This document shows positions 8,149-16,338 of a stretch of 42,066 nucleotides of DNA, piece by piece. The stretch's first letter is position 1. Each line of letters begins with the position of its first letter. The stretch covers positions 1 through 42,066 of the forward strand of contig JAEUTI010000007.1 of NCBI GenBank assembly GCA_016788065.1, given 5' to 3'. The notes beneath the pieces were generated by a model, which saw only the letters and a list, made by a program, of their open reading frames with translations, did not search any database and was not told where the DNA came from. This DNA comes from Bacteroidia bacterium. Lineage in GTDB: Bacteria > Bacteroidota > Bacteroidia > AKYH767-A > OLB10. The translations under genes and the position numbers were made by a program.

Positions 8149-8197
8149 GAACTTCCATAAAAAAACCGCCTTATGGGCGGTTTTTTTATGGAAGTTC
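8149..8197. terminator. Bidirectional terminator: 22-bp perfect inverted repeat between convergent genes
   Basis: The arms at 8149-8170 and 8176-8197 are perfectly complementary around a 5-nt loop. The stem core is CCGCC/GGCGG flanked by A7/T7, so a U-tract forms on either strand. The right arm includes the last codons and stop of the response regulator gene; the left arm lies 10 bp past the stop of the PLP-enzyme gene. Confidence 0.9.
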
Positions 8198-8614
8198 GGT
8201 CAAGCTCCAGAAGCCATTGAGTACCGAGACGGCATCTACATAGCTTTCCAGACTTAATGGTTTAACAATATAACCTGCCACATTCTGGCCATATGCTTCG
8301 ATGCGATCACGGTCATCATTAGATGTCGACATTACATAAACCGAAATAGGCTTCAACTCCTCATCGGCCCGTAATTCTTTTAAAAATTCGTGTCCGTTCA
8401 TTTGAGGCATGTTTAAGTCAAGTAAAATGATACTTGGACGAGGTGTAATTTTTTCAAATCCATTAGTTCCCCGCAACATATCTAATGCCATAAGTCCATT
8501 CTTTGCCTGATACAATTTGTAATTCAAATCGGTCTTTTTCAGGGCCCTTTGCATGACCATGGCGTCCACTTCGTCATCCTCTACATGGAGGATATTTACC
8601 GTCTTCGTTGACAT
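8186..8614 (-). CDS. Single-domain response regulator (Rcp1/CheY-like receiver)
   Basis: A 142-residue stand-alone receiver domain. The acidic pocket is Glu12-Asp13-Asp14 (HVEDDEVD), the phosphoacceptor is Asp66 (ILLDLNMPQMNG), Ser96 is the switch hydroxyl and Lys118 is in GYIVKPL. No output domain is present. The sequence type, with an insertion before the phosphorylation site (GTNGFEKITPRP), is that of Rcp1-like regulators that typically pair with PAS or phytochrome histidine kinases in Bacteroidota and cyanobacteria. It is divergent from the two kinases starting at 8807, so it is a plausible partner. Its last codons lie in the shared terminator stem, and a TG/CA microsatellite sits in its 5' leader. 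Confidence 0.93.
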   Translation of the reverse strand: MSTKTVNILHVEDDEVDAMVMQRALKKTDLNYKLYQAKNGLMALDMLRGTNGFEKITPRPSIILLDLNMPQMNGHEFLKELRADEELKPISVYVMSTSNDDRDRIEAYGQNVAGYIVKPLSLESYVDAVSVLNGFWSLTELP

Positions 8615-8631
8615 AATTTCGCTTCAGTGTT

Positions 8632-8647
8632 TGTGTGTGTGTGTGTG
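8632..8647. repeat. Eight-unit TG/CA dinucleotide repeat in the response-regulator leader
   Basis: Eight uninterrupted TG units lie 17 bp upstream of the response regulator ATG, read as CA repeats in its leader. Dinucleotide tracts of this length can change length by slippage. Here a change would alter leader length rather than reading frame. Confidence 0.8.
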
Positions 8648-8806
8648 TTTTAATAAATTAAAGATAGCAAAAATCCTTTTATCGTTTAAACTTATACGCA
8701 ATCATTTTAAAAAGTTTTAAACTACTAATTGTTTATTGTACAGGGAAAACCCTTGGTTTATAAGTTTTTGATGTAACCCAACCATTTACCTGACGTTAAA
8801 CGCCTT

Positions 8807-10570
8807 ATGTTTGGGAAGTTTATAAGAAAAATCAGAAAAGTCCTTTCCTGGGGTATTTACAAAAGTATTCCGGAAGACGATCTACTTGAAAGACAACGAT
8901 ATAAGTTGTTTTTTACATTTTCAATCACCTGTTTTCTGCTCTGTTTTGCGGAATCTTTTCATGCGATGTCGTTTGATACCGGAAACAACATATTAGGTGC
9001 TGGTTTACAGACATTTGCAGCAATTTTCCTGGTCAATTATATTTGGCTGCAGCGACACAAACAACTTCGCATTGCCTACATGGTTTGTCTGGCAACTGCA
9101 TTTGCATGTGTACACTTGTTCAACTACTATTATGGTGGAATCAGGAACGCAGGGAACTTTTACTACCTGTTCATGATTATTGCAACAGTTATTTTATTAG
9201 GCAATAAACAAGGTTGGATCATGCTAGGGCTTTCAGTCGTCAACATGGTTTACTTCTATTTTATTAGTGATGACCCGGAATTGGTGAGCAATGTTTTAGC
9301 AGCAAATCCATCCGATTTAAATCAGGATTTTCTTTTCTCAACCGTAATGGCAGTGATCGCCATTGCAGCTTTAAGCAATAGTTTGGGAAGCTCCAAGAAT
9401 ATTGTTATTGAAAAAATACGAGAATCGCAGGAAATTCTTGCCATCAAAAATAAGGAACTGCAAAAGCTATCATTAGTTGCAAGTAAAACTGACTCGGCAG
9501 TAATTATAACGAATAGCAACTTCGAAATAAACTGGGTCAACGATGCATTCCAAAGATTGAGTGGATACGAACTTTCAGAAATAGCAGGTAAATCATCTCA
9601 GGATTTGTTGCATGGTTCAGCTACAGACTTTGCAACTATTCAGTTTATGCATCAGCGATTGAATGCAAAAGAAACCTTTGTTGGAGAATTGGAGCAGTAC
9701 CATAAAAACGGATCCACATTCTGGAGCCAGGTTTCTATAACCCCAATTGTAGACGCTGCAGGTGAAATTGTAGAATTTATTACCCTTCAGGATAATATCA
9801 CTGAAAGAAAAATTGCAGAAAATAAAATAAGAGATTATCTGAAAGACCTTGAAAAAACTAATAAGGAATTGGATGAATTTGCATATGTGGTATCACATGA
9901 TCTGAAAGCTCCATTGCATGCAATTTCAAATCTAACCGGATGGATTGAAGAGGATATGAAAGGCAAGTTCTCGGATGAAACCAGCTCCAACTTTAATATC
10001 ATCAAGAGTCGTGTTGCAAGAATGGAAGATCTGATTAACGGACTGTTGGAATTTGCCCGGGCAAATCATAAAAAAGGTGAAAAAGCAATAGTGGATTTAA
10101 ATGAATTCATCAATGAAGTGATTGAGTTTTGTGCGGTACCTCCTAATTGCTCCATAGCAATTCACGGAAAACTACCTGTGCTATTCGGTGACAAAATAAA
10201 ATTCCAGCAAATATTTGCCAATCTTATTGGCAATGCCATTAAATATAATGACAAACCGGAAATCAATATTCAGATCTCAGCTGAAGAAAAAGAACACGAC
10301 TGGTTAATCGTTGTAAAAGATAATGGCCCGGGTATTGATTCACGTTTTTACGAGAAAATATTTGTGATTTTCCAGACATTAAACCCACGTGATACAGTTG
10401 AAAGTACCGGTGTTGGCTTGGCTATTGTTAAGAAAATAATTGAAGAGGAAGGTGGGGAAATCTGGGTTGAATCGGAATTAAAGAAAGGTTCTGAATTTAA
10501 ATTCACCTGGCCTAAAGAACCAAAACCTGAAGCGTATCAATTTAACGGTGCAATGACTTACTACCAATAA
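8807..10570 (+). CDS. Membrane PAS sensor histidine kinase (first of a tandem pair)
   Basis: A 587-residue kinase. About six hydrophobic helices fill residues 33-193, followed by a short coiled linker, a PAS domain with PAC tail (about 220-335, ending NITERK) and a second coiled linker. The dimerisation/phosphoacceptor domain has His364 in FAYVVSHDLKAPL. The ATPase domain carries the N-box FANLIGNAIKYN (Asn472, Asn476), DNGPGI (505-510) and GVGLAIVKK. All kinase motifs are intact. The membrane part is not a known ligand-binding module that I recognise. The H-box type belongs to the phytochrome-like kinase group that works with Rcp1-type regulators such as the one at 8186-8614. The stop is 4 bp before the next kinase, so the two are cotranscribed. 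Confidence 0.95.
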   Translation: MFGKFIRKIRKVLSWGIYKSIPEDDLLERQRYKLFFTFSITCFLLCFAESFHAMSFDTGNNILGAGLQTFAAIFLVNYIWLQRHKQLRIAYMVCLATAFACVHLFNYYYGGIRNAGNFYYLFMIIATVILLGNKQGWIMLGLSVVNMVYFYFISDDPELVSNVLAANPSDLNQDFLFSTVMAVIAIAALSNSLGSSKNIVIEKIRESQEILAIKNKELQKLSLVASKTDSAVIITNSNFEINWVNDAFQRLSGYELSEIAGKSSQDLLHGSATDFATIQFMHQRLNAKETFVGELEQYHKNGSTFWSQVSITPIVDAAGEIVEFITLQDNITERKIAENKIRDYLKDLEKTNKELDEFAYVVSHDLKAPLHAISNLTGWIEEDMKGKFSDETSSNFNIIKSRVARMEDLINGLLEFARANHKKGEKAIVDLNEFINEVIEFCAVPPNCSIAIHGKLPVLFGDKIKFQQIFANLIGNAIKYNDKPEINIQISAEEKEHDWLIVVKDNGPGIDSRFYEKIFVIFQTLNPRDTVESTGVGLAIVKKIIEEEGGEIWVESELKKGSEFKFTWPKEPKPEAYQFNGAMTYYQ

Positions 10571-10574
10571 TATT

Positions 10575-12329
10575 ATGTTCAAGCAACTTTTAAAACAAAT
10601 CACCAAGGGAGGGATTTATCAGGCAATACCAGCCGATAATATTCTGGAACGTCAGCGCTACACCCTTTTCAGTGTTTTCACATTTTTAGGGACACTGTTA
10701 TTGCTCGCATTTACGATTGAGGAGTACTCCATTAGTTCACTGGATCAGGCAAAAACTATATTATTTCTGGCAATTGCGTCAACATTGATCATTAATTACG
10801 TCGGGCTACAATTCCACCGAATGCCGGCTGTAGCATATAGCATCAGCATTGTTGCAGGACTTTCATTGATTCATTGTGCTACCTATTACTCAGGCGGGGT
10901 CAAAAACCCTGATTTTTTCTATATGGGATCAATTATCTTGTATTCATACATAGTACTTGAAAATAAAGGTGGCAGGGTTACTCTATGGCTTTCGGTTGCA
11001 AACATCATTTATTTTTATGCTTTAACAGACTTTACAGAGCCGGGAATTTACATTTCCCAACAACTGAATGACAGGGCAATTGATGGCAAACATTTGTACA
11101 CAGCCATAACAAGTATGTTCCTGATGACTTCTTTGAGCACCTATCTTGCTTACTCAAAGAATGCAGTTATCAGAAGAATTGAAGATTCAAAAGCAGTTCT
11201 GGAAAAGAAAAATGAAGAACTTCAGGAATTATCGTTGGTAGCTAGTGAAACCGTAAACTCAGTAATTATCACCGACAAAACCGGAAAAGTAGAATGGGTG
11301 AATGATGGTTTCACCAGATTGACCGGCTATTCTTCTGAAGAAATTACAGGACAACCGAATTGTAATATGTTGTTCGGAAATAAAAGTGACAAACTTATCA
11401 GACAGCAATTAGCTGAATTAAACTTCGAAGGAAATAATTTTAATGCTGAGATCATAAAGTATCGCAAAAACGGTGAAATGATTTGGGTTCAGGAAAATGT
11501 TACCAGAATTATTGATGAAACCGATCAGCTCACCAAATATATTTTCATTGAAAGTGATATCTCCGAGAGAAAGAAATCGGAGGAAAAGATGGCTGAATAT
11601 CTGAAGAATCTTGAAAAAACAAACAAGGAACTTGATAAGTTCGCTTATGTTGTTTCTCACGATCTCAAGGCACCACTCAGAGCTATTGGAAATTTAACAG
11701 GATGGATCGAAGAAGATGCCGGTCACTTACTTCCCGGAGAAGTCAGGAAGAATTTTAATCTGATTAAGGAACGTGTTGGAAGAATGGAGAATCTCATTAA
11801 TGGTATTCTTGACTACTCCAAAGCTGCAAAAAGAAACGATCAGTTTGAGTTGTTTGATACAGGCACAATCGTTAAAGAAGCCGTTGAATTTTTAGGCCAT
11901 AAGTCTGAGGTTAATTTCCAGGTACAAGATAAACTCCCAATGGTTTTGGCTGATAAGGTTAAAGTCCAGCAAGTGTTTATGAACCTCATAGGCAATGCAA
12001 TTAAATTTAATACCAAAGCCGACAAGCAGGTCAAAATTTCATTTACGGAATCCGGTCCATTTTATCAGTTCAGTATAAAAGATAACGGCCCCGGAATTGA
12101 CCCGCGTTTTCATGATAAAATATTTGTGATTTTTCAAACAGTTAACACTCGTGATGAATTTGAAAGTACCGGTGTTGGTCTGGCTATCGTTAAAAAAATT
12201 ATTGAAGAACAAGGTGGACGCATTTGGGTGGAATCACACGCAGGCAACGGCGCAACATTTCATTTCACCTGGCCGAAATACCATGAAAACGCACAACTAA
12301 AGAATGAACAATACGCTAAAGCAATATAA
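10575..12329 (+). CDS. Membrane PAS sensor histidine kinase (second of a tandem pair)
   Basis: A 584-residue paralogue of the preceding kinase with the same layout: six hydrophobic helices (about 30-195), a PAS/PAC unit (about 218-335), His362 in FAYVVSHDLKAPL, N-box Asn470/Asn474, DNGPGI (503-508) and GVGLAIVKK. The kinase halves are very alike (GRIWVES versus GEIWVES, and matching FVIFQT.N.RD segments), while the membrane and PAS parts have diverged more. This suggests duplication followed by a change in sensed signal. The PAS segment reads GQPNCNMLFG, which recalls but does not match the LOV cysteine motif. It probably forms an operon with the kinase before it and the small gene after it. 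Confidence 0.95.
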   Translation: MFKQLLKQITKGGIYQAIPADNILERQRYTLFSVFTFLGTLLLLAFTIEEYSISSLDQAKTILFLAIASTLIINYVGLQFHRMPAVAYSISIVAGLSLIHCATYYSGGVKNPDFFYMGSIILYSYIVLENKGGRVTLWLSVANIIYFYALTDFTEPGIYISQQLNDRAIDGKHLYTAITSMFLMTSLSTYLAYSKNAVIRRIEDSKAVLEKKNEELQELSLVASETVNSVIITDKTGKVEWVNDGFTRLTGYSSEEITGQPNCNMLFGNKSDKLIRQQLAELNFEGNNFNAEIIKYRKNGEMIWVQENVTRIIDETDQLTKYIFIESDISERKKSEEKMAEYLKNLEKTNKELDKFAYVVSHDLKAPLRAIGNLTGWIEEDAGHLLPGEVRKNFNLIKERVGRMENLINGILDYSKAAKRNDQFELFDTGTIVKEAVEFLGHKSEVNFQVQDKLPMVLADKVKVQQVFMNLIGNAIKFNTKADKQVKISFTESGPFYQFSIKDNGPGIDPRFHDKIFVIFQTVNTRDEFESTGVGLAIVKKIIEEQGGRIWVESHAGNGATFHFTWPKYHENAQLKNEQYAKAI

Positions 12330-12339
12330 CGACTGCGGT

Positions 12340-12612
12340 ATGAGAAACGAAAAGAAAATAGCTGTAATAATGGAGCAGGTTAAAGAACTTACTGCACATA
12401 TGGCACCTGCAGAAAAAGAATCCTTCCGTGACGAATTGCTGGCCTGGTTGCTGTTTGGCGAAAACGGTACTGCAAAAGAAAATCAAACCAGTGCTCCTTC
12501 CGGGATGCGTGGATTGACAGAAAAAGAGAAAGAAATGATCAAGCAGCTTGCTGAAAGAACGGAAGCTCTCTATAAAATAAGCCGCAGGATTGAAGACAGC
12601 GACTGTGATTAA
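12340..12612 (+). CDS. Small charged helical protein downstream of the kinases
   Basis: An approximately 90-residue protein of unknown family, rich in Glu and Lys, with a heptad-like pattern at both ends and a Gly/Ser/Pro linker in the middle. I chose ATG 12340, 11 bp after the kinase stop; ATG 12304 is also in frame but would overlap the kinase gene by 26 bp. The position suggests an accessory or adaptor for the two kinases, but nothing in the sequence proves this. Its TAA overlaps the paaH stop on the other strand (12609-12612), so no room is left for a terminator between them. Confidence 0.6.
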   Translation: MRNEKKIAVIMEQVKELTAHMAPAEKESFRDELLAWLLFGENGTAKENQTSAPSGMRGLTEKEKEMIKQLAERTEALYKISRRIEDSDCD

Positions 12613-13781
12613 TTGTTGAAGAACTTAGATTTTTCAGAAGCCATTTTTTTCAATAGTAAGGAAGGTCTGTAACGGTCTTCCTGATAGTCGGCTTGCAATG
12701 AATTTAAAGCTGCAAGCACCTTATCAACTCCCATTTCATCAGCCCACTTTAACAATCCTTTAGGATAATTCACACCTTTCATCATAGATGTTTCTATGTC
12801 TGATGCTGTTGCTATCTTCAGGTAAAGTGCATCGGCAGCTTCATTAATTAACATAACCAACACGCGAGTAAAAATAGCTTTTCCTAAATATTCATTTTTC
12901 ACAGGCTCGGGCATTGAACTATTAGATTCATAATTATAATAGCCTCTCCCCGACTTCCTGCCAAACAAACCTGCCTCAAATAGCCTTTTTTGTGTTAACG
13001 AAGGTCTGTATCGGGGATCATAAAAAAATTGTTCCCAAACTGTTTCTGTAACTTTATAATTGATATCGTTTCCAATAAAGTCCATGAGTTCAAACGGTCC
13101 CATTTTAAAACCTCCAAACTCTTTCATAGCCCAATCAATTGTAGCGAAGTCTGCAATCCCCTCTTCATAAATACGAATTGCTTCCCCATAAAATGGGCGG
13201 GCAATGCGATTTACAATGAAACCCGGCGTATCTTTTGCAAGCACGGTAATTTTACCCCAAGAGTCAATCATTGCTCTTGCCTGACTCACCGTATTTTCAT
13301 CAGTAGTGAAAGAAGGAATAATTTCAACAAGGGGCATCAGATTTGCAGGATTAAAAAAGTGAATACCTAAAACCCTACCACGATTCTGACAAGCTGAAGC
13401 TACCGACACCACCGATAAGGAAGATGTATTGGTTGCCAGTATGCAGGATGTATCAACGACTGCTTCAATACTTTTAAAAAGACTTTTTTTAATTTCAATA
13501 TTTTCAACGATTGCTTCAATTATCAAATTGCAGGGAGAAAATTCTCCTACAGAATTGATTGTTTTAATTCTTGAGAGAATTTGTTGTCCAGCATCTTCGG
13601 TAAGCTTGCCCTTGGCAACAGATTTTGAAACAATATCGCTTATAGAAGAAATAGCTTTCTCAAGAGCCTGAGGGTTCGCATCAAAAATCAGCACCGGATG
13701 GCCTGCAGTAGCTGCAACTAGTGCTATACCACTACCCATTGCACCGGAACCGGCAACCCCAATCGTTTGTTTACTGCTCAT
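12609..13781 (-). CDS. paaH: PaaH: 3-hydroxyadipyl-CoA dehydrogenase
   Basis: A 390-residue 3-hydroxyacyl-CoA dehydrogenase. The N-terminal Rossmann domain starts with GVAGSGAMGSGIA (residues 8-20). Catalytic His141 lies in GIHFFNPA and partner Glu153 follows in LVEII. The first C-terminal 3HCDH domain spans about 184-285 and a second, partial copy (about 300-388, with VNYPKGLLKWADEMG) closes the protein, as in PaaH proteins. It is shorter than E. coli PaaH (475). The enzyme oxidises 3-hydroxyadipyl-CoA to 3-oxoadipyl-CoA with NAD. It starts 3 bp after paaG. A butanoyl-type dehydrogenase is possible on sequence alone; the double C-terminal domain and the paa neighbours favour PaaH. Confidence 0.92.
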   Translation of the reverse strand: MSSKQTIGVAGSGAMGSGIALVAATAGHPVLIFDANPQALEKAISSISDIVSKSVAKGKLTEDAGQQILSRIKTINSVGEFSPCNLIIEAIVENIEIKKSLFKSIEAVVDTSCILATNTSSLSVVSVASACQNRGRVLGIHFFNPANLMPLVEIIPSFTTDENTVSQARAMIDSWGKITVLAKDTPGFIVNRIARPFYGEAIRIYEEGIADFATIDWAMKEFGGFKMGPFELMDFIGNDINYKVTETVWEQFFYDPRYRPSLTQKRLFEAGLFGRKSGRGYYNYESNSSMPEPVKNEYLGKAIFTRVLVMLINEAADALYLKIATASDIETSMMKGVNYPKGLLKWADEMGVDKVLAALNSLQADYQEDRYRPSLLLKKMASEKSKFFNN

Positions 13782-13784
13782 ATT

Positions 13785-14558
13785 TTACTCTCCTTTAAAC
13801 AAGGGTGTACGTTTTTCTAAAAATGCATTTACACCTTCTTTGTAATCATAAGTTGCAGCTGATTTGGTTTGCAAATCTTCTTCCACATCCAATTGATCAT
13901 CGAGATTATTGAACATCGACAAATTGAGCGCCCTTTTTGTATAACCTAATCCACGGGTTGGCATCTTAGCCAATTGACGTGCAATTTTAAGAGATTCATC
14001 CTGCAATTGATCATCGGCGCAAACCCGATAAATCATACCCATTGATAAGGCGTCCTGTGCTTTAACTTTATCACCTAACATCATCAATGCAGTTGCCCTT
14101 TGCAAACCTATTAAGCGGGGCAGAAAAAAAGTTCCACCACTGTCTGGTATCAATCCGATTTTACTGAAAGCCTGTATGAAAGATGCAGATTCTGCAGCAA
14201 AAACAATATCACATGCTATAGCAATGTTGGCTCCGGCACCGGCGGCAACTCCATTGACGGCACATATAACCGGCTTTTCAATGCCTCGTATGCGCGCTAT
14301 AATCGGATTATAATGATCTTTAACGATATCCTGTAAACTTGGTCCGTCAGTAGCAATTGCTTCTGCTAAATCCTGGCCGGCACAAAAAGCTCTTCCCATA
14401 CCGGTGATGTGAACTGCTCTTATCTCAGGATCCTTATCGCATTGATCCAAAACCTTTTGAAATGCTAATGCCATTTCCTTGTTGAAGCTATTCAATACAT
14501 CAGGTCGGTTTAATCTGATCTGAGCTACGTTTTCTGAAATTTCAAATTGTATTGTCAT
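13785..14558 (-). CDS. paaG: PaaG: ring-1,2-epoxyphenylacetyl-CoA isomerase (oxepin-CoA forming)
   Basis: A 257-residue crotonase-family protein closely resembling E. coli PaaG (262). Shared blocks are the AFCAGQDL oxyanion segment (58-64), KPVICAVNGVAAGAGA (95-110) and AFSKIGLIPDSGGT (130-143). The last contains the catalytic Asp139 used by PaaG isomerases in place of the hydratase glutamates. It converts the PaaABC epoxide to the seven-membered oxepin-CoA and also shifts the double bond of later intermediates. The gene is 111 bp after paaD and 3 bp before paaH. Confidence 0.95.
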   Translation of the reverse strand: MTIQFEISENVAQIRLNRPDVLNSFNKEMALAFQKVLDQCDKDPEIRAVHITGMGRAFCAGQDLAEAIATDGPSLQDIVKDHYNPIIARIRGIEKPVICAVNGVAAGAGANIAIACDIVFAAESASFIQAFSKIGLIPDSGGTFFLPRLIGLQRATALMMLGDKVKAQDALSMGMIYRVCADDQLQDESLKIARQLAKMPTRGLGYTKRALNLSMFNNLDDQLDVEEDLQTKSAATYDYKEGVNAFLEKRTPLFKGE

Positions 14559-14669
14559 ATATCTTTTTAATTGCGGCTAAAATTAAAACAAAAGTTGCAA
14601 TTCCAACCTGTATTTAACGAATCAATTAATTAACAAAAAGCTAAGATGATTAACAGAAAAGCCATCCAA

Positions 14670-15170
14670 TCAATGGCATTTAAACTCTTCAAAAGGTTGG
14701 CGGCAATGATCGCAATAGTGCAGTGCCTTGCACGCGGTGGAACCAAAAGCGCTGGTTAATCGGGTGTTTACAGAACCGCAAAAAGGACAGGCGACCGCTT
14801 TATTTTTTCCTGTGAGAATGGCCTTCAAATGTTCTTCCGTAGATTGTGATGGCGGAGCAATACCGTACTTTCTTAGTTTTTCTCTGCCTAGTTCTGAAAT
14901 CCAGTCGGTGGTCCATGCCGGTGACATTACCATTCTAACTTTATAATTTTGTATCCCATTCTCGACTAAGACTTCAGAAATATTTTCTTCAATGGCCTTC
15001 ATCGCAGGGCAGCCTGTGAAAGTTGGGGTGATTTTTATTTCATAAACGCCATCCACAAATTCCACATCCCTCAAAATACCTAAATCAGCAATTGTGAGTA
15101 CAGGCACTTCAGGATCCTGAACCTGTGTAAGCAGGTTACGAATGTGAGAAATATCAGTGGTGTCAGTCAT
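14670..15170 (-). CDS. paaD: PaaD: MIP18/DUF59-type Fe-S assembly factor of the phenylacetyl-CoA oxygenase
   Basis: A 166-residue protein from ATG 15170. The N-terminal DUF59-like domain (QVQDPEVPVLTIADLG near 16-31, TGCPAM at 52-57) is followed by a C-terminal Cys-rich knuckle: CPFC (128-131), Cys147, CDHC (153-156) and Cys165. PaaD is needed for the epoxidase complex and is thought to help build a metal centre, probably that of the reductase PaaE. The frame also allows ATG 15194, overlapping paaC by 10 bp; the shorter start matches the known N-terminus better. It lies 14 bp after paaC. paaE would normally follow, but is absent here. Confidence 0.94.
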   Translation of the reverse strand: MTDTTDISHIRNLLTQVQDPEVPVLTIADLGILRDVEFVDGVYEIKITPTFTGCPAMKAIEENISEVLVENGIQNYKVRMVMSPAWTTDWISELGREKLRKYGIAPPSQSTEEHLKAILTGKNKAVACPFCGSVNTRLTSAFGSTACKALHYCDHCRQPFEEFKCH

Positions 15171-15184
15171 GGGTAGGACTGAAT

Positions 15185-15961
15185 TTACAACCATTCAGCA
15201 TCAGGGTATGCACGGGGCAGAAATTGCATTTCAGCCAGAATGTACCCCAAATATTCGGTATGATTTCCTTTTCTGCTACCGGTACGCATTGCGCTGTTTA
15301 CCTGTGGGATTTGAAGTCCGGCTTTCACCATAGTCAGCTGCACCGTTTCATTCCAGAGAGGACGAATCGCATTCAATTCGGGTGCTATATTCTGACTCAC
15401 AAGCATCGCATCAACTTCGTCACCATTGAAAAAGTCATCAACGTAGATCCATAAATCATTAATTGATTGCTGAACTCTTTCGTGACTTTCAGCTGTCCCA
15501 TCTCCCAATCGGATGAGCCAGTCACTGCTATGTCGAACATGGTAAGCTACTTCTTTTACAGATTTAGCAGCAATTGCAGCCAATTCGGCATCAGCACTTT
15601 TAGACAAAGCACTATACAAGTGAAAATTATAAACACTGATTAAAAACTGTCTTACCATTGTATTTCCAAAATCCCCATTTGGTTGTTCCGCCATCAGCAA
15701 ATTGCGGAATTGTCTGGCATCTCTATGATATGCCAATGCATCTTCACTTCTTCCTTTGCCTTCAATTTTTCCGGCATAATCGAGTAGTAATCTGGCCTGA
15801 CCGATATGATCGAGTGAAATATTTGTCAAAGCAATATCTTCTTCCAGAATTGGAGCATGTCCGCACCATTCAGCGAGCCGGTGACCCAGAATCAGGGAAG
15901 TATCGCCCAATCGGAGCAAATATTCAAAGAGGGCACTATTGTTTTCAGTAGTAGTATTCAT
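15185..15961 (-). CDS. paaC: PaaC: structural subunit of the phenylacetyl-CoA epoxidase
   Basis: A 258-residue ferritin-like helical protein. The N-terminal block LRLGDTSLILGHRLAEW and the following ISLDHIGQARLLLDYAG are hallmarks of PaaC. It partners with catalytic PaaA in the heterodimer core of the oxygenase and has lost a working di-iron centre in characterised homologues. It sits 13 bp after paaB and just before paaD, the standard order. Confidence 0.96.
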   Translation of the reverse strand: MNTTTENNSALFEYLLRLGDTSLILGHRLAEWCGHAPILEEDIALTNISLDHIGQARLLLDYAGKIEGKGRSEDALAYHRDARQFRNLLMAEQPNGDFGNTMVRQFLISVYNFHLYSALSKSADAELAAIAAKSVKEVAYHVRHSSDWLIRLGDGTAESHERVQQSINDLWIYVDDFFNGDEVDAMLVSQNIAPELNAIRPLWNETVQLTMVKAGLQIPQVNSAMRTGSRKGNHTEYLGYILAEMQFLPRAYPDAEWL

Positions 15962-15974
15962 GGCAATAATCAGA

Positions 15975-16280
15975 TCAGGAGGTCCATTTTACTCCATCCG
16001 GAGTTTTATAAAAATTTGGGTGTCTGTATAATTTGTCGTTTGCCGGATCAAAAAAAGAACCGACATCTTCCGGTGTCGACGATACCATACATTCGGATGG
16101 AACAACCCAGATACTAACTGCTTCATTTCTTCTGCTGTAGACATCACGGGCGTTCAGCAATGCCATTTCAGCATCCGGAGCCCGGAGACTTCCTGCATGT
16201 TCATGAGGCAAACCTGATTTTTTTTGAGTAAAAACTTCCCACAATTTCCATTGATTGGTGGGGATATTTGAATCTGACAT
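15975..16280 (-). CDS. paaB: PaaB: small subunit of the phenylacetyl-CoA epoxidase
   Basis: A 101-residue protein with the PaaB signature: WKLWEVFTQKKSGLPHEHAG, then a central block with ALLNARDVYSRRNEAVSIWV. E. coli PaaB has 95 residues. PaaB bridges PaaAC units and is needed for activity of the multicomponent oxygenase. It lies 58 bp after paaA and 13 bp before paaC. Confidence 0.96.
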   Translation of the reverse strand: MSDSNIPTNQWKLWEVFTQKKSGLPHEHAGSLRAPDAEMALLNARDVYSRRNEAVSIWVVPSECMVSSTPEDVGSFFDPANDKLYRHPNFYKTPDGVKWTS

Positions 16281-16338
16281 AATGATAAATTTAACGGTGC
16301 AAATTGTTTAATGATTCCTGGTAAAAAAATGACTGATA

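Noticed and set aside
11343-11372. LOV-type photosensor motif (GQPNCNMLFG) in the PAS domain of the second kinase
   Set aside because: The spacing differs by one residue from the GxNCRFLQ motif and the surrounding flavin-binding residues are not matched. Many ordinary PAS domains have a similar segment.
6587-12612. The block inside the paa cluster as a transposon or integrated element
   Set aside because: No transposase, integrase, terminal inverted repeats or target duplication were seen at its ends; recombination or gene-order drift remains possible.
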